A stretch of 12,620 nt of DNA from Acidobacteriota bacterium (GCA_021814355.1 JAKAIJ010000056.1:1-12620); one strand, 5' to 3'; shown: positions 1 to 8,081, numbered from the stretch's first letter. Notes: generated by a model not told the origin, from the sequence alone. Numbers and translations are program-made.

Positions 1-1060
1 GGCCCTCGGGTCCGAGGGAGCGCCGGCAGAGGCCGAGGCGCTGCGCCCCCCGCTCGAGGCGCGCCGCGACGGCCCGCCGAAGGAGGGCGTCGGCCCGCTC
101 CCAGCGGCCGGCGAGCTCCTCCACCCGGCGGGCGGCGAGGGCGGGCAGTCGTTCGGCCCGGGCCCGGTCGAGCCGCTCGTCCAGGACGAAGAGCCGGCTC
201 TGGAGCTGGAAGCGGAGCCGCTGCGCCGCGTCCCGGGCCCGCAGCGACGCCGACTCCCGAGGCGCCGTCAGCAGCTCGGCGGCCACCGACGGCGTGGGGG
301 CCCGCAGGTCGGCGGTGAGGTCCGTGAGGACCGTGTCCACCTCGTGGCCCACCGCCGAGACGACGGGCACGGGGCAGGCGGCCACGGCCCGGGCCAAGGT
401 CTCGTCGTTGAAGGCCCGCAGGTCCTCCGCCGAGCCGCCCCCCCGCGTGAGCAGGACCACCTCGACCCCCGGCGCGCGGGCCGCGCGCTCCAGCGCCGCG
501 CGCAGGGCCGCGGGCGCCTCGGTCCCCTGCACCGGGGCGGGGCACAGGAGCACCTCGAAGCCCGCCCGCCGGCGCCTCAGGACCGAGAGGACGTCCCGCA
601 GGGCGGCTCCCTGGAGGGAGGTCACCACCGCCACCCGGGCGGGGAAGGGAGGGAGGGGCCTGCGGCGCGCGGCGTCCGTTAGGCCCTCCGCCACCAGCCG
701 CCTCTTGGCCTGCTCGAACGCCATCTGGAGGGCGCCGATCCCCGAGGGCTCCAGCGCCGTGGCGTAGAGCTGGAGGTCGCCCGAAGCGGCGTAGATCCCC
801 AGCCGTCCCCGGGCGAGCACCCGCGTGCCGTTCTCGGGCTCGAAGGGCAGACGGGCCGCGTGGGTCCGGAACAGGACGGTCTTGAGTCCCGCCGCGGCGT
901 CCTTCAGCGTGAAGTAGAGGTGGCCCGAGGTGGCCCGCTTGTAGCCCGAGACCTCGCCCTCCACCCAGACGTCGGGAAAGGCGGCCTCCAGCTCCCGGGA
1001 GAGCGTCTCCACCAACTCCGAGACCGAATAGACGGGGCGGCCGTTCCACAGTTTCGTCAC
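1..1060 (-). CDS. xseA: Exodeoxyribonuclease VII large subunit (3' end cut by window)
   Basis: Large, catalytic subunit of exonuclease VII, which with the small subunit XseB degrades single-stranded DNA to oligonucleotides in the cytoplasm. My translation of the minus strand is open for 353 codons from a GTG at 1060 and runs off the left edge; the family is usually 400-450 residues, so the C-terminal helical tail is missing. The N-terminal OB-fold is clear (YSVSELVETL, then VWVEGEVSGYK and GHLYFTLKD, residues about 10-55). The catalytic core has GGGSAEDLRAFNDE near residue 206 and the family hallmark SAVGHEVDTVLTDLTADLRA near 235, followed by PTPSVAAEL. A long charged helix region follows. 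The GTG fits the usual family N-terminus; no in-frame ATG and no Shine-Dalgarno sequence lie just upstream. The gene is divergent from the kinase operon. Identity is secure; start codon fairly so. Confidence 0.95.
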   Translation of the reverse strand, partial: MTKLWNGRPVYSVSELVETLSRELEAAFPDVWVEGEVSGYKRATSGHLYFTLKDAAAGLKTVLFRTHAARLPFEPENGTRVLARGRLGIYAASGDLQLYATALEPSGIGALQMAFEQAKRRLVAEGLTDAARRRPLPPFPARVAVVTSLQGAALRDVLSVLRRRRAGFEVLLCPAPVQGTEAPAALRAALERAARAPGVEVVLLTRGGGSAEDLRAFNDETLARAVAACPVPVVSAVGHEVDTVLTDLTADLRAPTPSVAAELLTAPRESASLRARDAAQRLRFQLQSRLFVLDERLDRARAERLPALAARRVEELAGRWERADALLRRAVAARLERGAQRLGLCRRSLGPEG

Positions 1061-1066
1061 GGCGTG

Positions 1067-1072
1067 AGTATA
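1067..1072 (-). promoter_or_regulatory. Possible -10 element (TATACT) for xseA
   Basis: On the minus strand TATACT matches the -10 consensus at five of six positions. Its end is six nucleotides from the xseA GTG, so initiation at the usual distance would begin on the start codon itself and give a leaderless mRNA, in keeping with the missing Shine-Dalgarno sequence. I see no good -35 at 16-18 nt upstream (CGTACC at 17 nt), so this is a weak call. Confidence 0.35.
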
Positions 1073-1118
1073 CCGCGCCCAGCGTCCGCGGTACGGCCCA
1101 GAGTATGGTGGGACCGAA

Positions 1119-1147
1119 TTGACACACCCTCGGTCCGATGCTAGATT
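1119..1147 (+). promoter_or_regulatory. Sigma70-type promoter of the kinase-phoH-ntrYX operon
   Basis: A perfect -35 TTGACA (1119-1124), a 17-nt spacer and TAGATT (1142-1147, four of six to TATAAT) with an extended -10 TGC directly in front (1139-1141). Transcription would begin near 1154, leaving a leader of about 13 nt before the TTG at 1167. Such a match is striking in very GC-rich DNA. The TTG of this -35 box is also the most upstream possible start of the downstream reading frame, so automatic start calling may place the gene start on the promoter. Confidence 0.75.
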
Positions 1148-1166
1148 GGACAAGGTCGGAGGCCGC

Positions 1167-4118
1167 TTGTCCAACTTCCGCAGCGATGCCTGGAAGGCCT
1201 ACTTCCGCGGAGACTACCTGCGCGCGGGAGACCTCTACAAGGCGGGGGGAAAGCTCGACAAGGCGCTCCAGATGTACCTCAAGGCGGGGGACCACCTCGC
1301 CGCCGCGCGGGTCCAGGAGGAGCTGGGGGACGGCGTGAAGGCCGTGGAGCTCTACCTGCGGGGGGGCGACCGCGACTCCGCGGTGCGCATCCTGTGCGGG
1401 CACAAGGCCTTCGGGAAGGCCGCCCAGCTCTGCGCCGACGCGGGGGACATGACCCGGGCCGCCAGCCTCGCCGAGCGGGGCGACAACCCGCTCCTCGCCG
1501 CCTCCTTCTGGGAGCAGGCCGGCCGGTTCTGGGAGGCCGCGGTTCTCCTGCGGAAGGGGGGGCAGGTGGGCAAGGCCATGCTCATGATGGAGCGGGCCCT
1601 GCGCCAGTTCCCCGCGGAGGACGTCCTGCTCTCCCACGAGACCGAAGAGTGGCACGCGAAGAAGCTCCAGGCCGCCTCGCTCTTCGAGGAGGGGCAATCG
1701 CCCGAGCGGGCGGCCCAGCTCTACGAGGAGCTGGGCGACCTCCACGCCGCCGCCCGGTGCTGGGAGGCCGCCCGGCGCTTCCAGAACGCCATGGTTCTCT
1801 ACGAGCGGCTGGGCAACCGCGAGAAGGTGGCCGCGCTCTCGGACCAGAGCCAGGAGACGCCCGTGCACCTGCGGGCCCAGGTGCTGGCGGGTCAGGGGGA
1901 CGCGGAGCGCGCCGCGGAGGTGCTCATCGCCTCCGGCAAGCGGGAGCAGGCCGCCGAGGTCCTGGAGAAGGCGGGCCACCTGGTCTCCGCGGCGGACCTC
2001 TACAGCGACGCGGAGGACTGGGAGCGCGCCGGCAACCTCTACTTCAAGGCGGGGGAGTACCACAAGGCGGGGGACTGCTTCCGCGCCGCCTACCAGTTCG
2101 CCCTCGCCGGCCAGTGCTACCGGAAGGGGGGCGACAAGCCGCTGGCCATGCGGATGGTTCTCGAGGGCGGCCAATGGGAGGACGCCTTCGACCTCGCCCG
2201 CGGGGACGAGCCGCTCACGCAGGAGCTCATCGGCAAGCTCCAGGCCTCCCCGCCCTCCCCCGAGGACCCCCACCGCGGGCCGCTGTTGGTGGCGCGGGCC
2301 TTTCTCGAGCTCGGCCAGCCGGAGGTGACCCTCGACCTGATGGAAGGCCGCGGCGCGCCGCCCCCCGAGGCCTCCCCCTGGGTAGACTATCTCCGGGGCC
2401 GGGCCCTGGAGGCGTTGGGCCGTCCCGAGGAGGCCACCGCCGCCTACAAGAGGGTCCTCGCCCGGGACATGAACTTCGCCGACGTGGCGAGCCGTCTCAA
2501 GGCCATCCCCGCGGCCGCCGCGGCGCGCGCCGGACGCCGTTACCTCGAGCGCCGGGCCCTCTTCGAGGACGCCTCGGGCGCCCTTTGGGAGGGCGAAGAC
2601 ACGAGCCTCGGCGTGAAGGTCCTTCTGCACCGCATCGTCCTGCACGGGGCCAACCGGGGGATGGTCCGGCGGTACGCCGAGTCGGTGAAGGCGCTCATCG
2701 GCCTCGCCCACCCGGCCATCCTCTCGGTGCGGGACGTGGAGGAGGAGGAGACCTCCCTCGTGGTGGTCTGCGAAGCGTTCGAGGGCGACAGCCTCGAGCG
2801 GCGCCTCGCCCAGGGCTACCACCCCTCCCTCTTCGAAGCCCTCGACATCGCGCGCCAGACCCTGGAGGCGCTGGAGGAGGCCCACGGCCGCAAGGTCCTC
2901 CACCGCCAGCTCTCCCCCCAAAGCCTCCTGGTGGACGGCGAAGGCCGGGTCAAGGTGCGCGGCTTCGGGACCGCCCGGCGCCTCACCGAGATCCCCGAGG
3001 GGCCGGCCAAGGAGGCGCTCCTGCCCTACCTCTCTCCGGAGGTTCTCGTGGGGGAGAACCAGTCGCCCTCCTCGGACCTCTACGCCGTGGGCGCCGTTCT
3101 CTACCGTCTCCTCTTCGATCAGGTTCCCAAGTGGTCGGGCGAGGCTCAGGGGCGGACCGGCTCTGGGCGCTTCCCGCTCATCCGCTCCGCGCCCGTGCCC
3201 GAGCTCCTCAAGAACATCCTTTCCAAGCTCATGGCCCCCGAGCCGGCGGGGCGCTACCGCGACGCGTCCGCCGTCCTGCGCGACCTGCGCGCCCTCGAGC
3301 TCGCGACGGGCGCCGTGGTGGCGGGGCGCTACGAAATCCTCGAGGAGCTGGGCAAGGGCGGCATGGGCCAGGTCTTCCGGGTGCGGGACCGCGAGCTGGA
3401 CGAGGTCGTGGCGCTCAAGACCCTCAAGCCGCGGACCGATCTCTCCCAACTCGCGCGCAACCGCTTCCTGATGGAGATCAAGCTGGCCCGCAAGATCACC
3501 CACCCCAACGTGGTGCGCGTCTTCGACCTGGGGAGCTGGCGGGACATCACCTTCCTCACCATGGAGTACATCCCGGGCCCCACCCTCAGCCGCTGGGTGC
3601 GCGAGGGGGACGGGGTCCGGGCCTCCCTAGGCGAGAAGATCGCGATCCTGAAGGGGGTGGCGTCGGGCCTCCAGGAGGCCCACCGGCTCGGCATTGTCCA
3701 CCGGGACCTCAAACCCCAGAACGTCATCCTCACCCCCGCCGGAGTGCCCAAGGTGGTGGACTTCGGCATCGCCTACGCCCAGGAGGGGGCGGACCTCACC
3801 CAGGACGGCCACTTCGTGGGCTCCCCCAAGTACGTCTCCCCCGAGCAGGTCCAGGGGCTGCCCCTGGACGCGCGCTCGGACATCTACAGCTTCGGCCTCC
3901 TGGCCTACTTTCTTCTGGCGGGCGAGGACGCCTTCACCGGCGAGAACCCCACGCTCATCCTCATGGCGCAGCTGCGCGAGAGCGCGCCGCCCCTCTCGGC
4001 CAAGGTCCGCGTTCCGCCGAGCCTCGACCGGCTTCTGGCCCGCTGCCTTTCGAAGGCCCCGGGCGACCGCCCCTCCAGCCTCCGCGACGTGCTCCGCACC
4101 CTCGAGGAGATCGCATGA
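1167..4118 (+). CDS. Alpha-solenoid protein with tandem pseudokinase and Ser/Thr kinase domains
   Basis: Cytosolic (no signal peptide or membrane segment) 983-residue kinase of the bacterial PknB/Hanks type, presumably phosphorylating Ser/Thr in unknown partners. Residues 15-347 are short helical repeats; about 375-445 is a TPR-like stretch; about 455-715 is a kinase fold with lost catalytic residues; 722-983 is an intact kinase. The active domain has the glycine loop LGKGGMGQV, ATP-binding Lys751 (VALK), catalytic Asp847 (HRDLKPQN), Asp865 (DFG) and a YVSPEQ segment. The upstream domain keeps a possible Lys484 but has HRQLSPQS in place of HRDxxxxN (Gln581), GFG in place of DFG (Gly599) and no glycine loop; a SPE motif and DLYAVGAVLY still show the fold. 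I chose TTG 1167 (GGAGG at 1158-1162) because the frame's earlier TTG at 1119 is the -35 box. The stop overlaps the next start (ATGA). Target and signal are unknown. Confidence 0.9.
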   Translation: MSNFRSDAWKAYFRGDYLRAGDLYKAGGKLDKALQMYLKAGDHLAAARVQEELGDGVKAVELYLRGGDRDSAVRILCGHKAFGKAAQLCADAGDMTRAASLAERGDNPLLAASFWEQAGRFWEAAVLLRKGGQVGKAMLMMERALRQFPAEDVLLSHETEEWHAKKLQAASLFEEGQSPERAAQLYEELGDLHAAARCWEAARRFQNAMVLYERLGNREKVAALSDQSQETPVHLRAQVLAGQGDAERAAEVLIASGKREQAAEVLEKAGHLVSAADLYSDAEDWERAGNLYFKAGEYHKAGDCFRAAYQFALAGQCYRKGGDKPLAMRMVLEGGQWEDAFDLARGDEPLTQELIGKLQASPPSPEDPHRGPLLVARAFLELGQPEVTLDLMEGRGAPPPEASPWVDYLRGRALEALGRPEEATAAYKRVLARDMNFADVASRLKAIPAAAAARAGRRYLERRALFEDASGALWEGEDTSLGVKVLLHRIVLHGANRGMVRRYAESVKALIGLAHPAILSVRDVEEEETSLVVVCEAFEGDSLERRLAQGYHPSLFEALDIARQTLEALEEAHGRKVLHRQLSPQSLLVDGEGRVKVRGFGTARRLTEIPEGPAKEALLPYLSPEVLVGENQSPSSDLYAVGAVLYRLLFDQVPKWSGEAQGRTGSGRFPLIRSAPVPELLKNILSKLMAPEPAGRYRDASAVLRDLRALELATGAVVAGRYEILEELGKGGMGQVFRVRDRELDEVVALKTLKPRTDLSQLARNRFLMEIKLARKITHPNVVRVFDLGSWRDITFLTMEYIPGPTLSRWVREGDGVRASLGEKIAILKGVASGLQEAHRLGIVHRDLKPQNVILTPAGVPKVVDFGIAYAQEGADLTQDGHFVGSPKYVSPEQVQGLPLDARSDIYSFGLLAYFLLAGEDAFTGENPTLILMAQLRESAPPLSAKVRVPPSLDRLLARCLSKAPGDRPSSLRDVLRTLEEIA
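1209..2207 (+). repeat. Coding array of degenerate 39-bp (13-residue) units
   Basis: Within the kinase gene the protein is built of tandem 13-residue units with a consensus close to G-D-x-x-x-A-A-x-L-Y-x-x-A. Blocks lie at residues 15-144 (ten units, two of them 12 and 14 long), 177-228 (four units) and 244-347 (eight units of exactly 13, no gaps). Each unit looks like one short helix and a Gly-Asp turn. This period differs from the 34 of canonical TPR and resembles the short-helix solenoids of coatomer/IFT-like proteins. Protein-level repetition is clear; the DNA copies are diverged. Confidence 0.7.
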
Positions 4119-5416
4119 CGCGCACCTACGTCCTGGATACGAACGTCCTGCTCCACGAGCCCCGCAGCCTCTTCCGGTTCGAGGAGAACGACGTGGTGAT
4201 CCCCATCTGGGTCCTCGAGGAGGTGGACCGCTTCAAGCGGGAGGTCACCGACCTCGGGCGCAACGCGCGCCAGGTCTCGAGGGAGCTCGACGCCCTCCGC
4301 CAGCAGGGTCCGCTCTCCCGGGGGATCCGCCTGGAGGGGGGAGGCACGCTGAGCGTCGTGCTCGAGCGTGAACAGGGCCTCCTGCCGCCCACGATCCGCG
4401 GCGACAGCGCCGACAACCTCATCCTCGGGGCGGCCCTCTCGCTCAAGAAGCGGGGCGCCGAGGTGATCCTCGTCACCAAGGACACGAACCTGCGGGTGAA
4501 GGCCGACGCCGTGGGGCTCACCGCCGAGGACTACGAGACCGACAAGGTCGTCCTCGACGAGCTTTACACGGGGTGGCGAACGGTGGCGGTGCCCCGGGCC
4601 ACGGTGGACCGGCTCTACCAGCAGCGCTCGTCGCCGTGCGACATCGAGGGCGTCCAACCCAACGAGATGCTCTTCCTCGTGGACGAGGCCAGCCCATCCC
4701 ACACGGCGCTCGCCCGCCACAACGCGGCGGACAACACCCTCCAGCCCCTCGACGACCTGAAGCCGATCTGGGGAATCACGCCGCGCAACCGCGAGCAGCG
4801 CTTCGCCCTGGACCTCCTGCTCAACGAACGCGTCCCGCTCGTGACCCTCGTGGGCAAGGCGGGAACGGGCAAGACGCTGCTGGCTCTGGCGGCGGGCCTG
4901 CACAAGGTTTCGGACCAGCAGGTCTACCAGCGCCTTCTCGTGACCCGGCCCATCTTCCCCATGGGCCGCGACATCGGCTACCTCCCAGGGGAGCTGGAGG
5001 AGAAGCTGCGACCCTGGATGCAGCCCATCTTCGACAACCTCGAGCTCCTGCTGAACCTCTCCTACAGCAACCGGGGCCACGACGCCTACCAGGAGCTGGT
5101 GGAGCAGCGCATCCTCCAGATCGAGGCGCTCACCTACATCCGGGGGCGCTCCATCCCTCAGCAGTTCATGATCGTGGACGAGGCCCAGAACCTCACCCCC
5201 CACGAGGTCAAGACCATCATCACCCGGGCCGGCGAGCACACGAAGGTCGTCCTCACGGGGGACCCCTACCAGATTGACAACCCCTACATAGACTCCTCGT
5301 CGAACGGCCTCACCTACGTCGTGGAGCGCCTGAAGAGCTCCCCCCTGGCGGGCCACATGACCCTCTCGCGCGGGGAGCGCTCCGACCTGGCCGAGGCCGC
5401 GGCGAACGTCCTATGA
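4115..5416 (+). CDS. PIN-PhoH fusion protein (PhoH2/YlaK type)
   Basis: A 433-residue cytosolic protein joining an N-terminal PIN-type nuclease fold (about 1-135) to a PhoH ATPase (about 215-433). The PIN acidic residues are present: Asp8 (YVLDTN), Glu35/36 (WVLEEVDRF), Asp100 (DSADNLIL) and Asp123 (TKDTNL), so the nuclease looks intact. The ATPase has Walker A GKAGTGKT (247-254) and Walker B FMIVDEAQN with Asp355-Glu356. Such fusions (mycobacterial PhoH2, Bacillus YlaK) are described as RNA-unwinding, RNA-cleaving enzymes; substrate here is unknown. The ATG at 4115 overlaps the kinase stop by 4 nt and has GAGGAG at 4104-4109, 5 nt upstream. The frame stays open far upstream to 1394, but that part is only a shadow of the kinase gene. 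No small antitoxin gene precedes it, unlike mycobacterial phoAT-phoH2. Classification is firm, cellular role is not. Confidence 0.93.
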   Translation: MTRTYVLDTNVLLHEPRSLFRFEENDVVIPIWVLEEVDRFKREVTDLGRNARQVSRELDALRQQGPLSRGIRLEGGGTLSVVLEREQGLLPPTIRGDSADNLILGAALSLKKRGAEVILVTKDTNLRVKADAVGLTAEDYETDKVVLDELYTGWRTVAVPRATVDRLYQQRSSPCDIEGVQPNEMLFLVDEASPSHTALARHNAADNTLQPLDDLKPIWGITPRNREQRFALDLLLNERVPLVTLVGKAGTGKTLLALAAGLHKVSDQQVYQRLLVTRPIFPMGRDIGYLPGELEEKLRPWMQPIFDNLELLLNLSYSNRGHDAYQELVEQRILQIEALTYIRGRSIPQQFMIVDEAQNLTPHEVKTIITRAGEHTKVVLTGDPYQIDNPYIDSSSNGLTYVVERLKSSPLAGHMTLSRGERSDLAEAAANVL

Positions 5417-5973
5417 CGCGTTCTCTCCACTCCCTCGCCGCCCTGGCCGTCCTGGCCGTTCTCGCCGCCGCCTGGGCCGTGCCGGCGCGCGCCACGGGAC
5501 CTTACGTGAGCGGGCTGAAGGCGGGGTTCGAGAACCAGAAGCTGGTGGTCTCCTTCGGGGTGGGGGCGGCCTTCGACCGGGAGGACCTGAGGGAGGCCAT
5601 CTCCTCCACCCGGACCGTGACGCTGACCTTCACGGTGGAGGCGGTGAAGCACCGCACCGCCTGGAAGAACAAGACCCTCGCGCGCAGGGTGGTCCAGCGC
5701 AGGGTAACCTTCGACAACCTCACCCGGCAGTACACCGTGGAGACCCTCGTGGACGGCCAGCAGACCGGCCGCGTCGTGGTGGGCTCCTGGGAGGAGATGG
5801 CCGCGGCGGCGGGCCGCGTGGAGGGGCTGGCGGTGACGGGGGTGGCGGACATGGAGCCCAGCGCCACCTATTCGGTGCGCGCCAAGGTGCGGCTCCTCTC
5901 GGGCTTCACCCTCTGGATCATCCCCTGGGACGTGGAGACGCCCTGGGTGAGCCTGGAGCTGAACACGCCATGA
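5413..5973 (+). CDS. Exported DUF4390 family protein
   Basis: A 186-residue protein with a clear signal peptide: basic MTRSLHS start, a hydrophobic core at about 7-23, and a likely cleavage after Ala27 (PARA, then TG). The mature part is predicted beta-rich and periplasmic. Its order (GLKAGFENQKLVVSFGV, then FDREDLREAISS, charged TAWKNKTLARR, and a final WIIPWDVETPW) fits DUF4390, a family of unknown function commonly encoded directly before an NtrY-like sensor kinase. Here it does precede ntrY, overlapping phoH upstream and ntrY downstream by ATGA at each end, so translational coupling is likely; no strong Shine-Dalgarno sequence precedes its start. A role as periplasmic partner or modulator of the NtrY sensor domain is an inference from neighbourhood. 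No lipobox Cys is seen. Confidence 0.82.
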   Translation: MTRSLHSLAALAVLAVLAAAWAVPARATGPYVSGLKAGFENQKLVVSFGVGAAFDREDLREAISSTRTVTLTFTVEAVKHRTAWKNKTLARRVVQRRVTFDNLTRQYTVETLVDGQQTGRVVVGSWEEMAAAAGRVEGLAVTGVADMEPSATYSVRAKVRLLSGFTLWIIPWDVETPWVSLELNTP

Positions 5974-8081
5974 GACGGCCGGGAATGCGGCGGGCCTGGA
6001 CCACCGTTGCGGCCGCCCTGGGTCTGATGGGCGGCGTGGCGGGTCTCTGGCTGCTCCGCCGCGAGGTCCGGGCCGACGCGGCGGAGGGCGGCGGGGCGCT
6101 GCTGACCGCGCTCTCCCTCATGAACGTCCTTCTGCTCCTGACGCTCCTCTTCGTGCTCTTCCGCCAGCTCATCAAGGGGTTCCTGGAGTGGCGTCGCCAG
6201 CGCGAGGGGGCCCGCTTCCGAACCCGCCTGCTCACCACCTTCGTTCTCCTGGGGCTCGCGCCGTCGCTCCTGCTCTTCGTGGGCGCCATCCAGCTCTTCG
6301 AGTCCACGGTGGACCGATGGTTCCAGCTGCCGGTCCACGGCATCAGCTCGGCGGGCCAGCGGATGGTGGACCAGGCCATGGACATGGTGCGGGACCAGAC
6401 CTACCGCCAGGCCGTGGCGCTCGCCGCCCAGCTCCGGCAGGTCCCCGAGGAGCTCCGCCCTGCGCTCGCGCGCCACCTCTACGGCTACGGCGGCCTCGAC
6501 GCCGTCTTCCTCTTCGACCGGTCGGGGAGGCTCCTGGTGGGCATCCCCGAGAAGGCCCCCGGCCCGGACGCCTACAAGGTGGCCAAGTGCTTTGAGCCCC
6601 AGGGGCTCAAGGGCTGGATAGACCTGGCGCCGCGCCCCACCGTCCTGAGCGGCGTCTCGCTCGACTCCGGCACGGCCCTGGCCGTGGGAGCCTACCTGCC
6701 GGTGGACCTCTTCGAGCAGGCGCGCTTCATCGCCGAGAACAACCAGGAGTTCCTAAAGGCCCGCTCGCAACGGCGGAACGTGGAGATCACCATGATCTCC
6801 TCCTTCCTGGCCCTTACGCTGGCGGTCACCTTCGCGGCGGTCTGGATCGGCACGCGCCTCTCGCGCGAGATCAGCATCCCGCTCCAGCTGCTCCTGGAGG
6901 GGACCCGCGAGGTCTCGCGGGGCAACCTCTCCCATCAGATCCCATACGAGGCGCGGGATGAGATCGGCCAGGTGGTGGGCTCCTTCAACCGCATGATCCG
7001 CGACCTCGACACCAGCCAGCGGCAGCTGGAGCGCTCCAACGAGGAGCTCCAGCAGATCGGCGCGTCCGCCGAGCGCCGCCGCCGGTACATCGAGACGCTC
7101 ATGGAGACCCTGCCCATCGCCGTGGTTTCCTTCGGGTCGGAGGGGGATGTCCGGATGGTGAATCCGACGGCGCGGGAGCTGCTCGGTCTGGAAAAGGGCG
7201 ACCCGCCCCAGCGCCTGCTCGCCCGGCCCGAGTGGGGCGCCCTTCGGGAAGTGCTCTCCGGCCCTCCGTCGCGGGACGTCGCCAGCCGGGAGGTGGCGCT
7301 CTCGGGGCGCAACGGCCAGCGGATTCTCTCGGTCTCCACCACCGCCCTGCGGGAGGCCGAGGGCGAGGTCTTCGGGTCGCTGGTCATCCTGGAGGACATC
7401 ACCGACCTGAGCCGCGCCCAGCGCATCGCCGCCTGGCAGGAGGTGGCGCGGCGGCTCGCCCACGAGATCAAGAACCCCCTCACCCCCATCCGCCTCTCCG
7501 CCCAGCGCATCCGCAAGAAGGTTCGCGACCGCGCCGACGACCTCGAGGCGGCGGTCCTCGACGGCACCACGACCATCGAGCGGGAGGTCGAGGGGATGAT
7601 GACCATGGTCAACGAGTTCTCCCGGTTCGCCCGGCTCCCCGAGACCCACCTGAAGCCGGGCTCGCTGGTCTCGCTCATCCAGGACGCGGCCTCCACCTAC
7701 CGGACGGCCTACACCAAGGTGGCCATCGAGCTCGACCTGCCGGCCCAGTTTCCCGCCGTGCGGTTCGACTGGGAACAGATGCACCGGGTGCTCAAGAACC
7801 TTTTCGAGAACGCCATCGAGGCGATGGAGATGGCCGGGACCATCCGCGTGAGCCTGGCGGAGGTGGGCGGCACGGCGCGGCTCACCCTCCACGACACGGG
7901 CCCCGGCGTTCCGAAGGAGGCGCGCACCCGTCTCTTTCTGCCCTACTACTCCACCAAGCGGAAGGGGACGGGGCTCGGGCTGGCCATCGTGGCCCGCGTC
8001 CTGGAGGAGCACGGCGGGAGCATCAGGGTGGACGAGGCGTACGAGGGCGGCGCGGGATTCGTCATCACACTGCCCCTCTGA
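5970..8081 (+). CDS. ntrY: NtrY-like membrane sensor histidine kinase
   Basis: A 703-residue sensor kinase of the NtrY type. Membrane segments are visible at about 10-29, 43-68 and 86-110, then a periplasmic sensor region of about 165 residues, and a fourth segment at about 275-297. A HAMP linker (about 298-350), a PAS domain (about 371-465, VRMVNPTARELLGLEKG), the dimerisation/phosphoacceptor helix with His498 (RRLAHEIKNPLTPIRLSAQR) and a HATPase domain follow: N-box Asn614 (NLFENAIEAM), G1 Asp642 (DTGPGVP), and G2 KGTGLGLAI near 665. All catalytic residues are present. The NPLTPIRLSAxRI run around the His is typical of NtrY. Its phosphoryl acceptor is most likely the NtrX encoded next. The ATG overlaps the DUF4390 stop. 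NtrYX is linked in other bacteria to nitrogen, redox or envelope control; which applies here cannot be read from sequence. Confidence 0.92.
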   Translation: MRRPGMRRAWTTVAAALGLMGGVAGLWLLRREVRADAAEGGGALLTALSLMNVLLLLTLLFVLFRQLIKGFLEWRRQREGARFRTRLLTTFVLLGLAPSLLLFVGAIQLFESTVDRWFQLPVHGISSAGQRMVDQAMDMVRDQTYRQAVALAAQLRQVPEELRPALARHLYGYGGLDAVFLFDRSGRLLVGIPEKAPGPDAYKVAKCFEPQGLKGWIDLAPRPTVLSGVSLDSGTALAVGAYLPVDLFEQARFIAENNQEFLKARSQRRNVEITMISSFLALTLAVTFAAVWIGTRLSREISIPLQLLLEGTREVSRGNLSHQIPYEARDEIGQVVGSFNRMIRDLDTSQRQLERSNEELQQIGASAERRRRYIETLMETLPIAVVSFGSEGDVRMVNPTARELLGLEKGDPPQRLLARPEWGALREVLSGPPSRDVASREVALSGRNGQRILSVSTTALREAEGEVFGSLVILEDITDLSRAQRIAAWQEVARRLAHEIKNPLTPIRLSAQRIRKKVRDRADDLEAAVLDGTTTIEREVEGMMTMVNEFSRFARLPETHLKPGSLVSLIQDAASTYRTAYTKVAIELDLPAQFPAVRFDWEQMHRVLKNLFENAIEAMEMAGTIRVSLAEVGGTARLTLHDTGPGVPKEARTRLFLPYYSTKRKGTGLGLAIVARVLEEHGGSIRVDEAYEGGAGFVITLPL

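Noticed and set aside
294..1144. Plus-strand frames of 94-157 codons
   Set aside because: Antisense shadows of xseA, whose family signatures are on the minus strand.
1646..1670. TGGCAC resembling a sigma54 -24 box, of interest because of NtrX
   Set aside because: Within the kinase coding region and without a TTGC/TGC box at the right spacing; none was found in the intergenic regions either.
1209..2207. Regular repeats considered as a CRISPR or tandem DNA repeat
   Set aside because: The 39-bp units are coding, diverged at DNA level and periodic only in protein; no identical repeats or spacers.
1394..4114. Long open stretch in the same frame as phoH, which could make phoH a 1340-residue protein
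   Set aside because: It overlaps the kinase gene in another frame, is full of Pro/Arg/Gly low complexity typical of GC-rich shadow frames, and PhoH begins with a normal PIN N-terminus at 4115.
3905..5356. 483-codon open frame on the minus strand
   Set aside because: Antisense shadow of kinase and phoH; no recognisable domain, while the plus strand encodes clear catalytic motifs.
6753..8012. 419-codon open frame on the minus strand
   Set aside because: Antisense shadow of ntrY, whose H, N, G1 and G2 boxes are all on the plus strand.
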